Shown here: positions 21,824 through 30,729 of the stretch, piece by piece
Layout of the letters: each line of letters starts with the position of its first letter
How positions within the stretch are numbered: position 1 is the first letter of the stretch
Origin: Parabacteroides sp900760525
Lineage (GTDB): Bacteria > Bacteroidota > Bacteroidia > Bacteroidales > Tannerellaceae
Length of the DNA: 64,000 nt
Direction of reading: 5' to 3'
NCBI RefSeq assembly: GCF_049860805.1
Contig: NZ_CP187555.1
Location: 2,170,001-2,234,000 of the forward strand
Made by a program: the position numbers and the translations under genes
Notes under the pieces: model-generated
What the model was told of the DNA's origin: nothing
What the model saw: only the letters and a program-made list of their open reading frames with translations
Database searches by the model: none

Positions 21824-22036
21824 GTGCTTTATAACATACTCACCAAACATTTTTGCAACTATTTTTTAACCCGTTTGTAAGACCTTTGCTCTAATCGCTG
21901 AACCACTGAATGTTACAGGCAAAACATTTTTACTCTCTCCCATACTCCCGTTTTCAAGCTATACAGATGGATTTCATATGGGTATTATAATGTACAAGGA
22001 AAGATTTAACCAAGACCATCAACCATAATAACGAGG

Positions 22037-22068
22037 AAAGCCCCCTATCCTAACGGATAAGAGGCTTT
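22037..22068 (-). terminator. Hairpin terminator after rpoD
   Basis: AAAGCCTCTTATCC, loop GTTA, GGATAGGGGGCTTT on the minus strand, about 30 bp after the rpoD stop. The U tract is short on the minus side. Confidence 0.6.
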
Positions 22069-22097
22069 TAAATCCTTTTGTCTTCCTCCGGGGGAGG

Positions 22098-22958
22098 TTA
22101 ACCTAAATACGATTTGAGGAGCTTGCTACGCGTACCTTGTCTCAGTCTTCTGATTGCTTTTTCCTTGATCTGGCGGACGCGCTCTCTTGTGAGGCCAAAT
22201 TTGTCGCCAATCTCTTCCAATGTCATTTCCTGACAGCCTATACCGAAAAACATTTTGATTATCTCACATTCTCTTTCGGTCAATGTAGCAAGGGCTCGAT
22301 CAATTTCTTTTGCCAACGACTCGTTCATTAACGACCGGTCAGCGATAGGAGCGTCATCGTTAACAAGCACATCCAAAAGGCTATTGTCTTCGCCTTCCAC
22401 AAACGGAGCATCCACCGAGATATGTCTTCCCGATACCTTTAAAGTATCCGAAATCTTATCTACCGGAATATCCAGTTCGTCTGCAAGTTCTTCAGGAGAA
22501 GGCCTACGTTCGTTTTCCTGTTCGAATTTAGAGAAGGCTTTGCTGATTTTATTCAACGAGCCCACCTGATTCAATGGAAGACGTACGATTCTTGACTGTT
22601 CTGCCAAAGCTTGCAAAATAGATTGACGAATCCACCACACAGCATAGGAAATAAACTTAAAACCTCTGGTTTCGTCAAATTTTTCAGCCGCTTTAATCAA
22701 CCCCAGGTTACCTTCATTAATAAGGTCTGGTAAACTTAACCCCTGATTTTGATATTGCTTAGCTACAGATACAACAAAACGCAGATTCGCTCTGGTTAAT
22801 TTTTCCAATGCTCTCCGGTCGCCTCTTTTGATAGCCTGTGCCAATTCTACTTCTTCTTCTACTGTGATCAGATCTTCACGGCCTATTTCCTGAAGATACT
22901 TGTCAAGAGAAGCGCTTTCGCGATTGGTAATGGACTTTGTGATCTTTAACTGTCTCAT
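22098..22958 (-). CDS. rpoD: Primary sigma factor RpoD (short Bacteroidetes form)
   Basis: A 286-residue sigma-70. Region 1.2 (about 10-40, 'SLDKYLQEIGREDLI'), region 2 (about 55-125, 'LINEGNLGLIKAAEKFDETRGFKFISYAVWWIRQSI'-type core), region 3 (about 135-210) and region 4 (about 220-280, 'MTLEEIGDKFGLTRERVRQIKEKAIRRLR') are all present. Region 1.1 and the non-conserved region are absent, which is the normal state in Bacteroidetes. This factor recognises the TAnnTTTG promoters seen throughout the window. It has its own promoter and lies upstream of the rRNA operon in the same direction. Confidence 0.96.
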   Translation of the reverse strand: MRQLKITKSITNRESASLDKYLQEIGREDLITVEEEVELAQAIKRGDRRALEKLTRANLRFVVSVAKQYQNQGLSLPDLINEGNLGLIKAAEKFDETRGFKFISYAVWWIRQSILQALAEQSRIVRLPLNQVGSLNKISKAFSKFEQENERRPSPEELADELDIPVDKISDTLKVSGRHISVDAPFVEGEDNSLLDVLVNDDAPIADRSLMNESLAKEIDRALATLTERECEIIKMFFGIGCQEMTLEEIGDKFGLTRERVRQIKEKAIRRLRQGTRSKLLKSYLG

Positions 22959-22989
22959 CCAATGTTTTTATATTGAGAATATCAGGGTG

Positions 22990-22997
22990 CAAAGATA
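22990..22997 (-). promoter_or_regulatory. rpoD promoter -7 box
   Basis: The minus strand reads TATCTTTG 32 bases before the rpoD ATG. No strong -33 box is visible. Confidence 0.6.
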
Positions 22998-23101
22998 ATA
23001 TTATTTTTATTGACAGAATTGGCTGGATGCACCCTACACCCAGCCAATTATAAACCTTTAACAATCTTCCCGCCAAATAAGACGAATATAACGTTATTTT
23101 A

Positions 23102-24697
23102 TTATTCAGCCAGATCTATAGCATATACTTTCGTACGTCCATTCGGATAGAAACCTTTTACTACGATGTAACGATCATCCTCATTGTAACGATCGTCCCC
23201 ATTACCTTTCAAAACCTTGTCAACTATTCTCTCAAGTTGTTCAGGAGAAGAAATCTTCTGATCGTTTACAACCATGATAATGAAGCCTTTCTTGATACCG
23301 GCATCTTTCAGTTTTCCATTCAGCAAACCGGTCACTTCGATACCATAACTTACACCCAATTCACGTTTCTGTTCGTTTGTCAACGCACTAAAAGCGGCTC
23401 CCAGAACTTCAGCGCTGTCGGCGGCTCCTTTCACTACGGCCGTACTACCCTGTGCGTTACGAAGTTCCACATTAAATGTCTTGGTGCTACCATTGCGGTC
23501 TACAGTTACCTGTACTTTGTCACCCGGACGATATTTACTGATCTGTTCCTGCAAAGCATTAGCAGATTTTACTTTTGCACCATTTACAGCTACAATCACG
23601 TCACCCTTTTCTATGCCGGCTTCCTTAGCTGTACTGCGGTCTGCGAAATCGGCCACGCATGCACCTTCAGAAACTTTTATCTTGGATTTCAAGGCACTCA
23701 GTTCTTCTTTCTGTTTAGCCGGCAAGTTCGGATAGCCCAACATATCGGCGATGTCGCCCACACTCATAATCTGGACACCCAGGATGGCACGCTGTACGGC
23801 ACCGAACTGCTTCAAGTCGTTTGCCACTTTCCCGGCAATACTGATAGGCACTGCAAACGAGTAACCGGCAAAGTTTCCTGTTTCGGAATAGATAGCGGTA
23901 TTGATACCGACCAACTCACCTTTCGTATTGACCAGCGCTCCCCCACTGTTACCCGGGTTCACGGCAGCATCGGTCTGGATAAACGATTCGATCTTGCTCT
24001 TATCGCCTCCTCCCATCGAAATGCCACGTCCTTTTGCACTCACGATACCGGCTGTAACCGTAGAAGTCAGGTTAAACGGGTTACCGACAGCCAGCACCCA
24101 CTCTCCGACTTTCAGCTTTTCAGAATCGCCGAACGGAATAGTAGGAAGATCCTTTGCGTCGATCTTAAGCAAGGCAATATCCGTCGTCGGGTCTGTTCCG
24201 ACCAATTTGGCTACGAACTTACGGTTGTCATTCAACGTCACTTCCAGTTCGTCCGCTCCGTCGATCACATGGTTGTTCGTTATAATATATCCATCGGTCG
24301 AGATGATCACACCGGAACCGGCTCCTACACGCGGCTGTGGCTGCGGACGCTGGAAACCTCCGCCTCCACGTCCTCCGAATCCGAAGAAATATTCGAACGG
24401 ATCGACATATTGCGGCTGATTGCCTCCGTCGGCATATTGTTTGGCATTTGTCGTGGCCTTAATATGCACAACGCCATGAACCGTACTTTCTGCAGCCTTC
24501 GTAAAATCAGTATTCTCTGCAGCAACCGTGTTATAACCGGCTAACCGGATCGGCTGGCTGAAGGTATTTGCCGAGCCTGAAGCGCCAAATACCGGTTGAT
24601 TCTTATTAATCAGGTAAGCACTCGTCCCAACAGCCGCTCCCGCACTGATTGCAGCTACGAGAACTATACCAAGCACATTTTTCCACATTTTTTTCAT
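23102..24697 (-). CDS. degP: Periplasmic serine protease Do (DegP/HtrA family)
   Basis: A 531-residue envelope protease and chaperone. An N-terminal signal or anchor helix (residues 8-30) is followed by a Gly/Gln/Pro-rich loop (LA loop, about 90-122) and a trypsin-like domain with the triad His143 ('NNHVIDG'), Asp173 ('TTDIALLKI') and Ser251 ('GNSGGAL'). Two PDZ domains follow (about 300-410 and 430-525). The layout is that of DegP/DegQ. Such proteases clear misfolded periplasmic proteins. I find no clear TAnnTTTG box in front of it, so an alternative (extracytoplasmic stress) sigma factor is possible, which is inference. Confidence 0.94.
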   Translation of the reverse strand: MKKMWKNVLGIVLVAAISAGAAVGTSAYLINKNQPVFGASGSANTFSQPIRLAGYNTVAAENTDFTKAAESTVHGVVHIKATTNAKQYADGGNQPQYVDPFEYFFGFGGRGGGGFQRPQPQPRVGAGSGVIISTDGYIITNNHVIDGADELEVTLNDNRKFVAKLVGTDPTTDIALLKIDAKDLPTIPFGDSEKLKVGEWVLAVGNPFNLTSTVTAGIVSAKGRGISMGGGDKSKIESFIQTDAAVNPGNSGGALVNTKGELVGINTAIYSETGNFAGYSFAVPISIAGKVANDLKQFGAVQRAILGVQIMSVGDIADMLGYPNLPAKQKEELSALKSKIKVSEGACVADFADRSTAKEAGIEKGDVIVAVNGAKVKSANALQEQISKYRPGDKVQVTVDRNGSTKTFNVELRNAQGSTAVVKGAADSAEVLGAAFSALTNEQKRELGVSYGIEVTGLLNGKLKDAGIKKGFIIMVVNDQKISSPEQLERIVDKVLKGNGDDRYNEDDRYIVVKGFYPNGRTKVYAIDLAE

Positions 24698-24790
24698 ACT
24701 CTTACTATTTTATCAAACATTTAAATTTAACACTTTTCTTTCGGCAAAGAAAACTCAAAAAACGTGCGGATATTCTATTACCAAGTGATT

Positions 24791-24867
24791 TTTTATCACT
24801 TTTAACGGCACTATCTCAGCACTTAACGGCACTTAACAGTACTGTGTATTACAAAGTACCTTTTTAA
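24791..24867. repeat. Short imperfect repeats in the degP upstream gap
   Basis: In the 385-bp gap between degP and the M48 gene, 'taacggcac' recurs after 22 bp, and shorter 10-11-bp steps (ttaacggcac, ttaacagtac) follow. It may be a weak member of the ~22-bp-period arrays seen elsewhere in the window. The remainder of the gap shows no gene. Confidence 0.3.
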
Positions 24868-25082
24868 CAGTCACCTTCTGCCAATTCGTCATCCGTTCAC
24901 CTATAAAACAGCTGATCCGGCTGAAAGTTCCGATATAACAGCATTCACGTGGTTTTAAAATAAAAATGTTGACGAAAAAGAAGTGACAGACACTTGTCTT
25001 CTCTTTCGCCAACACTCTTGTATATGTTTCCCGAGTGGAAATCTGTTTGATCCACTATGAGCACAAGCCTTCTGCGATCAGG

Positions 25083-25904
25083 TTACTTGGCTGTTTCGGG
25101 CATTGTGTTTGCCGGTTTTTCAATGCCTTCACCCGTGGCACGTTCTTCCATACGTTTAATACGAACATCCAAATCGGGATGAGTGGAAAATAATTGATTT
25201 AGTTTACTGTTTTTCTGCGCACCCGCTTCTTCTTGCATCTTTTTCAGCTTTTGAAATGACAATGCCATAGCCCAAGGATTCTTACCGGCTTTCTTCAAAA
25301 ACTCGTAACCATAGTCATCAGCCTCACGTTCTTGCTTTTGCGAATAGGTGGCATTGACCAATGCCTCCCCTAAATCACCCAACTGCGATTCGGTCAAAGA
25401 GGCCGCTTTCCCTCCTTGCGATGAAACGCCGTCCTTTAATGCCGATGTCAGCAAAGCAGTACGGAAACCATCCTTTGAATCCCTGTGCGCCACATGACCT
25501 ACTTCGTGACCGATCACTCCCAGCAATTCTTCATCGGTCATAATATCCATTAATGAAGAAAAAACACGCACACTGCCGTCTGCACAAGCAAATGCATTTA
25601 CATCAATCACATAATAGACTTTGAAATTCAGAGGTATCCCATCAGCATCGGTCAACCCCTCCGTCAGTTTTTTCAAGCGGATTGTATATGGATTATCGTC
25701 TGCGCAAACCTGATTGTGTTTGTCCATCCAGTCAATGTATTCCTTTACATACTCTGCCATCTGCTTATCGGTCAATGTCACCGCCTTTACAGCTTTCAGA
25801 CCTCCGCTTACCGCTTTCTTCACATTAAACTGAGCCATGACAGGTGCTGTACCAGCCAGACATAGCAGCATAAGCGCTACTTTCAATATTCCTTTCTTAA
25901 TCAT
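25083..25904 (-). CDS. M48-family metallopeptidase, exported
   Basis: I choose the ATG at 25904-25902 (MIKKGILKVALMLLCLAG...), giving about 273 residues with a clear signal peptide ending near 'VMAQ'. A longer frame to 25976 adds a non-signal leader and overlaps the gene before it. The protein has the zinc motif H133-E-V-G-H137 and a downstream 'EREADDYG' that supplies the third ligand, as in M48 (Ste24/HtpX/BepA/LoiP) peptidases. It lacks the multiple membrane helices of HtpX, so it is like the periplasmic LoiP/YcaL group. The ATG overlaps the upstream stop in the pattern TGATG, so translation is probably coupled. Confidence 0.88.
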   Translation of the reverse strand: MIKKGILKVALMLLCLAGTAPVMAQFNVKKAVSGGLKAVKAVTLTDKQMAEYVKEYIDWMDKHNQVCADDNPYTIRLKKLTEGLTDADGIPLNFKVYYVIDVNAFACADGSVRVFSSLMDIMTDEELLGVIGHEVGHVAHRDSKDGFRTALLTSALKDGVSSQGGKAASLTESQLGDLGEALVNATYSQKQEREADDYGYEFLKKAGKNPWAMALSFQKLKKMQEEAGAQKNSKLNQLFSTHPDLDVRIKRMEERATGEGIEKPANTMPETAK

Positions 25905-26308
25905 CACATTTTTGTTTTTACAATTACTATCCCCAAAAAGAGGCAAAACGCACCAAATATCCAAACACTTCCCCATATAAACCCATATTCAAAAGGTATC
26001 ACGACCTCTTCCGTACGGTCCGGATGATACCATAATGATATTTCACTTCCCTGTAATATAAACGGATTATGCAACTGCATCCTCACATGGGTGGGGTAAC
26101 GTTTTGTTTCATACTGAATGCGTGCCATACGCTTGTAGTATATTTTTCGATGACGATATGTCCTTTCCGTTTTCAAATGCGTTATGACTCCTACGGTATG
26201 TTCCATTGCTTGCGATTTGCCATACAGGTTATAAATGCCGTACGAACCGATAACAAACAAAATACCGCCAATAAAAAGCAGCAAAAATATAATACCCTTT
26301 GATTTCAT
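25904..26308 (-). CDS. DUF3592-like membrane protein
   Basis: A 134-residue protein with a membrane helix near residues 6-26, an extracytoplasmic beta-rich part (about 36-100, with 'TVGVITHLKTERTY' and 'GSEISLWYHPDRTEEVVIPFE') and a second helix near 108-128. This two-helix layout, with 'V.G.V' and 'G..v.v.YnP.np' motifs, fits DUF3592. Function unknown. It shares the TGATG junction with the M48 gene, which suggests a joint envelope role. Confidence 0.65.
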   Translation of the reverse strand: MKSKGIIFLLLFIGGILFVIGSYGIYNLYGKSQAMEHTVGVITHLKTERTYRHRKIYYKRMARIQYETKRYPTHVRMQLHNPFILQGSEISLWYHPDRTEEVVIPFEYGFIWGSVWIFGAFCLFLGIVIVKTKM

Positions 26309-26394
26309 ATATCACCGTCATCCTGAAAAATAAAGAATTGAAGAAGGGGAAATAAAGGATTTTCCAACCGACTTCAATTCCAAGCGATGTCATA

Positions 26395-26838
26395 TCATGC
26401 CTTATTCTTGATAATCATAACCTCTATAATAGAAATAGCGGTCTTTTCAGGAATAGACAACGCTTCTGCCAATTGATTGATAATCGCTTTTTCTTCCTCT
26501 TCAAGCACTCCGTCAGCGAGTGCGATATCCACTGCACAAGCAAAAGCTGTAAGTTTCAAATCCTCTGAAAGATTATCGGTAGACGCTTTTACCAAAGCAC
26601 CAGCACCATCCTTCTTCAAAATTTTGAACACTTTGTCAAACAGCTTGTCAAAAGCTGCAGCGGAAAAATTGTCGTACAATCTTAAACGACGGATGTAATT
26701 TACAATCCCGGCCCATTCAGACTCTGCGATACTGCCATCTGCCCCTGCCATCGCAACAGCAATTCCGGCAAAAGCTTCTTGTTGGGTCAACTTGGTCTCT
26801 TCAGGTGCCGATTGAAAGATTTTGTCAAAAAGTCCCAT
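26395..26838 (-). CDS. TerB-like protein
   Basis: A 147-residue all-helical protein. Two halves each contain an acidic helix-loop motif: 'GADGSIAESEWAGIVNYI' (about 32-50) and 'LADGVLEEEEKAIINQL' (about 107-123), the pattern of the TerB/DjlA N-terminal fold with paired Asp/Glu sites that bind metal. TerB proteins are linked to tellurite resistance and envelope stress, but many stand-alone copies such as this one have no known role. The only upstream promoter I see is at 27191-27198, which would give a ~350-nt leader. Confidence 0.75.
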   Translation of the reverse strand: MGLFDKIFQSAPEETKLTQQEAFAGIAVAMAGADGSIAESEWAGIVNYIRRLRLYDNFSAAAFDKLFDKVFKILKKDGAGALVKASTDNLSEDLKLTAFACAVDIALADGVLEEEEKAIINQLAEALSIPEKTAISIIEVMIIKNKA

Positions 26839-26849
26839 AATATTTTCCT

Positions 26850-27184
26850 TATGCCCCCAGTCCCTATGAGCGTTTATTTAAACCATGAAGCGTGGGAACT
26901 GTACCTGCCACTTATCCCTCGCCCCCCAAGCCTTCGCATTCCCGTCAAACAAGAATAAGCAACGCAGGAGCCCACACCGATATGTATATAAATCCCGCCA
27001 TACCGAAACGGTATAGGGAATAACACTATACAAATTCCGTGGACATCTACCGCTTCTTTATCTTCTTGCTCGATTTCAAAGTCACGAAGTTCGGAACCAT
27101 AGAAGACAAGACGCCAAGCAAACGCCTCTCATTATAATTATGTACGCATATATGTTTCCCACCCGTGAAAGGATCGGGTGAGTA
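26850..27184 (-). ncRNA. Candidate structured RNA or long leader upstream of the TerB-like gene
   Basis: Transcription from the -7 box at 27191-27198 would yield about 340 nt before the TerB-like gene. On the minus strand this RNA has a 5' hairpin (ACCCG...CGGGT), a stable ATACCG-TTT-CGGTAT hairpin near 27005, and GC-rich 3' sequence. One short frame (MVPNFVTLKSSKKIKKR, near 27095) could be a leader peptide but has no further support. 6S RNA or a riboregulator of the TerB-like gene are possible. I could not match it to a known family. Confidence 0.35.
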
Positions 27185-27190
27185 ACGAAA

Positions 27191-27198
27191 CAAAGGTA
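27191..27198 (-). promoter_or_regulatory. Promoter -7 box before the candidate RNA
   Basis: The minus strand reads TACCTTTG, the same octamer used by the RNase P RNA promoter on the other strand at 27523. TTGG lies near the -33 position. Confidence 0.55.
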
Positions 27199-27522
27199 CG
27201 ACTTTTTATCACATTTCCAATTACCCTGAGGGTAACCGCTCCAAATTCTTTTTCAGCAATACGATCTTATGGATTACATACTATAAGGAATAATGTATCC
27301 CCGCTACAAGAAAACGTATCTGCACAGACATGAAAAAACATCGGAGTGCCTATTAATTCTGTAATCAGTGTCAGTGATTAGAAAATTAGCAGGCACTTCT
27401 GAAAGAATTATTCGGAACGAAAAAGTTTTTTTCTCTCCATAGGAATAAAGAATTGTAGTTGCCGGACTTGGGCGGTAACCCTAACGGAAAAAGTTTTTCC
27501 TCCAATTGTCAATTAAAATTAC

Positions 27523-27530
27523 TACCTTTG
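27523..27530 (+). promoter_or_regulatory. rnpB promoter -7 box
   Basis: TACCTTTG, with ATTG 18 bases upstream as a -33 candidate, places the start at about 27537, precisely at the first base of the RNase P P1 helix. Confidence 0.75.
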
Positions 27531-27537
27531 TCGCATC

Positions 27538-27892
27538 GCAGTCTGCCGGTCTGTCGCTCGTCCTTCGGGACGGGAGGAACGTCCGGGCAACACAGAGCAC
27601 CATACTTCTTAACGGGAAGCTGTCCGCGAGGGTAGAGTAGCGTAACAGAAAACGACCGCCGGATCTGTCCGGTAAGGGTGAAAAGGTGAGGTAAGAGCTC
27701 ACCGGATCCTATAGTAATATAGGATGCCGTACGTCTTATGGGTTGTAAGGTCATGTATACCGGCGCATGTAGGACTGCTCGTCCGATGCCGGGGGGTAGA
27801 CCGCTAAAGCTTGCTGGTGACAGTAAGACGAGATAAATGGCAGACGCTCCCGTGCAAGCGGGAGTACAGAACCCGGCTTACAGGCAGACTGC
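27538..27892 (+). ncRNA. rnpB: RNase P RNA (class A)
   Basis: About 355 nt, the catalytic RNA that trims tRNA 5' ends. The first and last ten bases (GCAGTCTGCC, GGCAGACTGC) form a perfect P1 helix. Near the 5' end 'GGGAGGAACGTCCGGGC' with 'ACACAGAGCA' is the conserved region I, and near the 3' end 'CAGAACCCGGCTTAC' is the conserved region V. 'GGGTGAAAAGGTGAGGTAAGAGC' matches regions II-III. Conserved region I has C where most bacteria have A (GAGGAA-C-GTCC), which may be normal for this group. A T run follows P1. Confidence 0.95.
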
Positions 27893-27900
27893 TTTTTTAT

Positions 27901-27966
27901 AATGTGCCAATATACCAATTCAACAATATGCCAATTAAATGGTTTTTATTGGTATATTGGCACATT
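27901..27966. repeat. Perfect 19-bp inverted repeat after rnpB
   Basis: AATGTGCCAATATACCAAT at 27901-27919 is repeated in reverse complement at 27948-27966. It lies between the T run of rnpB and the yihY start at 27991. It may act as a second terminator or as a hairpin in the yihY leader. AT-rich 'ccaat' repeats of this kind are common between Bacteroides genes. Confidence 0.6.
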
Positions 27967-27990
27967 TAATTTACAGGCACATTATTATAT

Positions 27991-29349
27991 ATGAAAACTA
28001 CCGATAAAAAGACGCTCGGAGAACGGATCAACGCCCTACTGACAAGAACGATCCGTTTCGTCACCTACGACATTTGGCGGATCACCGAAAATGAAGTAAG
28101 CGGCTTGAAAGAGCTTTATATCAATATCATCAAGACAATCATTCTTGCTGTCAGGGGTTTTCAGAACGAAAATCTTCAAACGAAAGCCTCTGCCCTCACC
28201 TTCAGCACCCTGCTGTCTATCGTGCCTCTTCTGGCGGTTCTGTTGGGGATAGCCAAAGGGTTCGGTTTCCAGAATACCGTGCGCCAGGAGTTGTTCGACT
28301 ATTTTCCCGGACATGAGGCGGAGTTGACCAAGGCTTTCGAATTCGTGGAAAGCTATCTGGAACAGGCACAGGGCGGCGTGATTATCGGGGTCGGCCTGAT
28401 CCTGTTGTTTTACACGGTTGTCAATCTGATCTCGTCCATAGAAGACACGTTCAACGATATCTGGCAGATACAGAAGTCACGCCCGTGGTATCGGAAGATA
28501 TCCGACTATCTGGCGTTGTTCTTGATTTTACCGGTCCTAATGACAGCTTCCAGCGGTTTGTCCATATTCCTGTCTACTTTGCAGAATTCATTTATCAGCC
28601 AGTATTTCTTCTTCACTCCGCTGGTCGAACTTGTACTGAACATAACCCCTTATATCATTACGATCCTGGCATTTACAGGGCTATACATTTCGCTGCCCAA
28701 TACGAAGGTCCGGTTTGTAAACGGGCTGGTAGCCGGGATTCTGTCGGGCATCGCTTTCCAGTTCTTCCAGTTTATCTACATCAGCGGACAGATCTGGGTG
28801 AGCAAGTACAATGCGATTTACGGTAGTTTTGCAGCTTTGCCTTTGCTGCTGTTGTGGCTGCAGCTGTCCTGGCTAATCTGCCTGTTCGGGGCAGAGATTT
28901 CGTATGCTTCCCAGAACGTGAAGAAATTCAGTTTCGAGCGGGACAGCAAAAATATCAGCCGACGCTATAAAGATTTTCTTACGCTACTGATCGCTTCCCT
29001 AATCGTTAAACGGTTCGTAAAGGGGGAAAAGCCTTATACGGCGGACGAACTGTCAGATGCTTACCGCATACCGATCCGTATCACGACACAGATACTTTAC
29101 CAATTAACGGAATTGAACATCATCATCGAAGTGAATTATGGCGACGATGAACGCGTCGTCCATTACCAGCCGGCTATCGACGTAAACAAGATCACGGTCA
29201 GCTACCTCCTGACACGCATGGACGAATATGGCTCGGAGAACTTCAAGATCGACACGTCCAAACTGTTCAGCAAAGAGTGGAAAGCGTTGTTAAAAACCCG
29301 CGAGGACATGATTAAGGCGAATGATAATATATTATTGATGGATCTGTAG
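27991..29349 (+). CDS. YihY/BrkB-family inner-membrane protein
   Basis: A 452-residue protein. Residues ~35-300 are the YihY domain with about six membrane helices and the motifs 'KASALTFSTLLSIVPLLAVLLG' (spread over residues 63-84), 'SIEDTFNDIWQIQKSRPWYRKI' and 'KYNAIYGSFAALPLLLLWLQLSW'. The C-terminal ~130 residues form a winged-helix-like cytosolic extension ('YTADELSDAYRIPIRITTQILYQLTELNII') that the shorter enterobacterial forms lack. The family was once called ribonuclease BN in error. Its true function is unknown. Confidence 0.88.
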   Translation: MKTTDKKTLGERINALLTRTIRFVTYDIWRITENEVSGLKELYINIIKTIILAVRGFQNENLQTKASALTFSTLLSIVPLLAVLLGIAKGFGFQNTVRQELFDYFPGHEAELTKAFEFVESYLEQAQGGVIIGVGLILLFYTVVNLISSIEDTFNDIWQIQKSRPWYRKISDYLALFLILPVLMTASSGLSIFLSTLQNSFISQYFFFTPLVELVLNITPYIITILAFTGLYISLPNTKVRFVNGLVAGILSGIAFQFFQFIYISGQIWVSKYNAIYGSFAALPLLLLWLQLSWLICLFGAEISYASQNVKKFSFERDSKNISRRYKDFLTLLIASLIVKRFVKGEKPYTADELSDAYRIPIRITTQILYQLTELNIIIEVNYGDDERVVHYQPAIDVNKITVSYLLTRMDEYGSENFKIDTSKLFSKEWKALLKTREDMIKANDNILLMDL

Positions 29350-29360
29350 GGAATTGAAAA

Positions 29361-30725
29361 TTGAAAGTTAAAAAGACACATACGGATCTGACGGAGGGGA
29401 AGGTATGGAAGGTGATCGTTCGCTTTGCTTTGCCGCTGCTGATCGGGAATTTGCTGCAACAGTTCTATAATATCACGGACAGCATCATTGTCGGGCAGTT
29501 TCTAGGGAAAGAGGCATTGGCAGCAGTATCGGCTTCCTTCTTCATCTACTATTTTATCATATCGTTCGTGATTGGGGTCGGGAGCGGGACCACGGTGGTT
29601 ATTTCACAACTTTTCGGGGCAAAACAGTACCAGAAGGTACAGCTTGCATTCTCCTCTTTCTTCATCTTTATGCTGGTCGGGGGTGTGATATTATCCATTA
29701 CGGGGATTATCTTCGCCGAGCCGGTTTTCCGCCTGACCAATACGCCGGAAGAGGTTATTCCGCAGGCGGTGGCTTACTTCCGTATTTATATAGGGGGGAC
29801 GTTTCTGTTCGTTACCTTCAACAGTGTCATTTCGATTTTGCGAGGCGTGGGCGAGTCTGTCCGCCCGATGCTGTTCATCCTGATAACGACAGCTCTGAAC
29901 ATTGCGCTCGACTTGCTTTTCATACTTGTCTTCAAATGGGGCATCGAGGGGGCGGCACGGGCGACTGTCATTTCACAGGGGATCGGTATGTGTATCGCCC
30001 TGGCGTATGTGAACAATACGCATCCGCTACTGTCCATCAAAAAGCAGGATATGCTGTTCGATTGGAAACTGTTCAAAGAGAGTTTGAAAATCGGATTGCC
30101 GACAAGCGTGCAGCAATGCGCGATCGCTCTCGGGCTGATCGCCCTGTTGGGAATCGTGAACAGCTTCGGGACCAATACGCTGACGGCTTACGGGGCGGCC
30201 GGGAAAATAGATACGATCATCACGCAGGCTATCCTCACCCTTTCGGGGGCGTTGGCAGCTTTCTGCGGACAAAATATCGGGGCAGGAAAGTTAGACCGGG
30301 TGAAAAAGGGGGTACGGTTTACGATGTACACGAATATATTCCTGGGGTTATTGACTTTTGCAGCTGTCTATCTGTTCGGCGACGAGATGATGCGGGTTTT
30401 CACAAAAGACGCGGATGTCGTGGCGATCGGGAAAGAATATCTGCTGATCATCGGCGGTTTTTTCATTGTACACGGGGCGCTGAATGTATATAACGGGGCG
30501 CTCAGGGGAGCCGGAGACACTTTGTTCCCGATGCTGACCAGCCTGGTCTGCCTCTGGCTGATCCGTATTCCCCTTGCCTACTATCTCAGTTCATGGCTGG
30601 GACGCAGCGGGATCTGGTGGGCGATCGGTATCAGCATCACAATCGGGTTGATCGTGACCTTCGTTTATTATAAGATGGGGTTTTGGAAACGGAGGTGCAT
30701 TATAAAGGAAGGGAGAAAACAATAA
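29361..30725 (+). CDS. MATE-family efflux transporter
   Basis: A 454-residue protein with 12 hydrophobic segments in two similar halves. The start is TTG at 29361: a stop codon lies just upstream in frame at 29355, and the family motif 'DLTEGKVWKVIVRFALPLLIGNLLQQ' (in parts) begins at residue 9, so little room remains. 'DSIIVGQFLGKEALAAVSAS' and 'GAARATVISQG' are typical of the DinF/NorM-like branch. MATE proteins export cationic drugs or metabolites using Na+ or H+. The gene follows yihY by 11 bp and is probably in the same operon. Confidence 0.9.
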   Translation: MKVKKTHTDLTEGKVWKVIVRFALPLLIGNLLQQFYNITDSIIVGQFLGKEALAAVSASFFIYYFIISFVIGVGSGTTVVISQLFGAKQYQKVQLAFSSFFIFMLVGGVILSITGIIFAEPVFRLTNTPEEVIPQAVAYFRIYIGGTFLFVTFNSVISILRGVGESVRPMLFILITTALNIALDLLFILVFKWGIEGAARATVISQGIGMCIALAYVNNTHPLLSIKKQDMLFDWKLFKESLKIGLPTSVQQCAIALGLIALLGIVNSFGTNTLTAYGAAGKIDTIITQAILTLSGALAAFCGQNIGAGKLDRVKKGVRFTMYTNIFLGLLTFAAVYLFGDEMMRVFTKDADVVAIGKEYLLIIGGFFIVHGALNVYNGALRGAGDTLFPMLTSLVCLWLIRIPLAYYLSSWLGRSGIWWAIGISITIGLIVTFVYYKMGFWKRRCIIKEGRKQ

Positions 30726-30729
30726 ATCC

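Noticed and set aside
23237..24544. 435-residue open frame on the plus strand opposite degP
   Set aside because: It is antisense to a well-supported DegP gene, is rich in His, Cys, Phe and Arg, as expected from a reversed coding strand, and shows no domain.
25905..25976. N-terminal extension of the M48 peptidase
   Set aside because: It would hide the signal peptide and overlap the DUF3592-like gene by 72 bp. The TGATG junction explains the internal start.
27481..27754. 73- and 81-residue minus-strand frames across 27481-27754
   Set aside because: They lie in the RNase P RNA gene.
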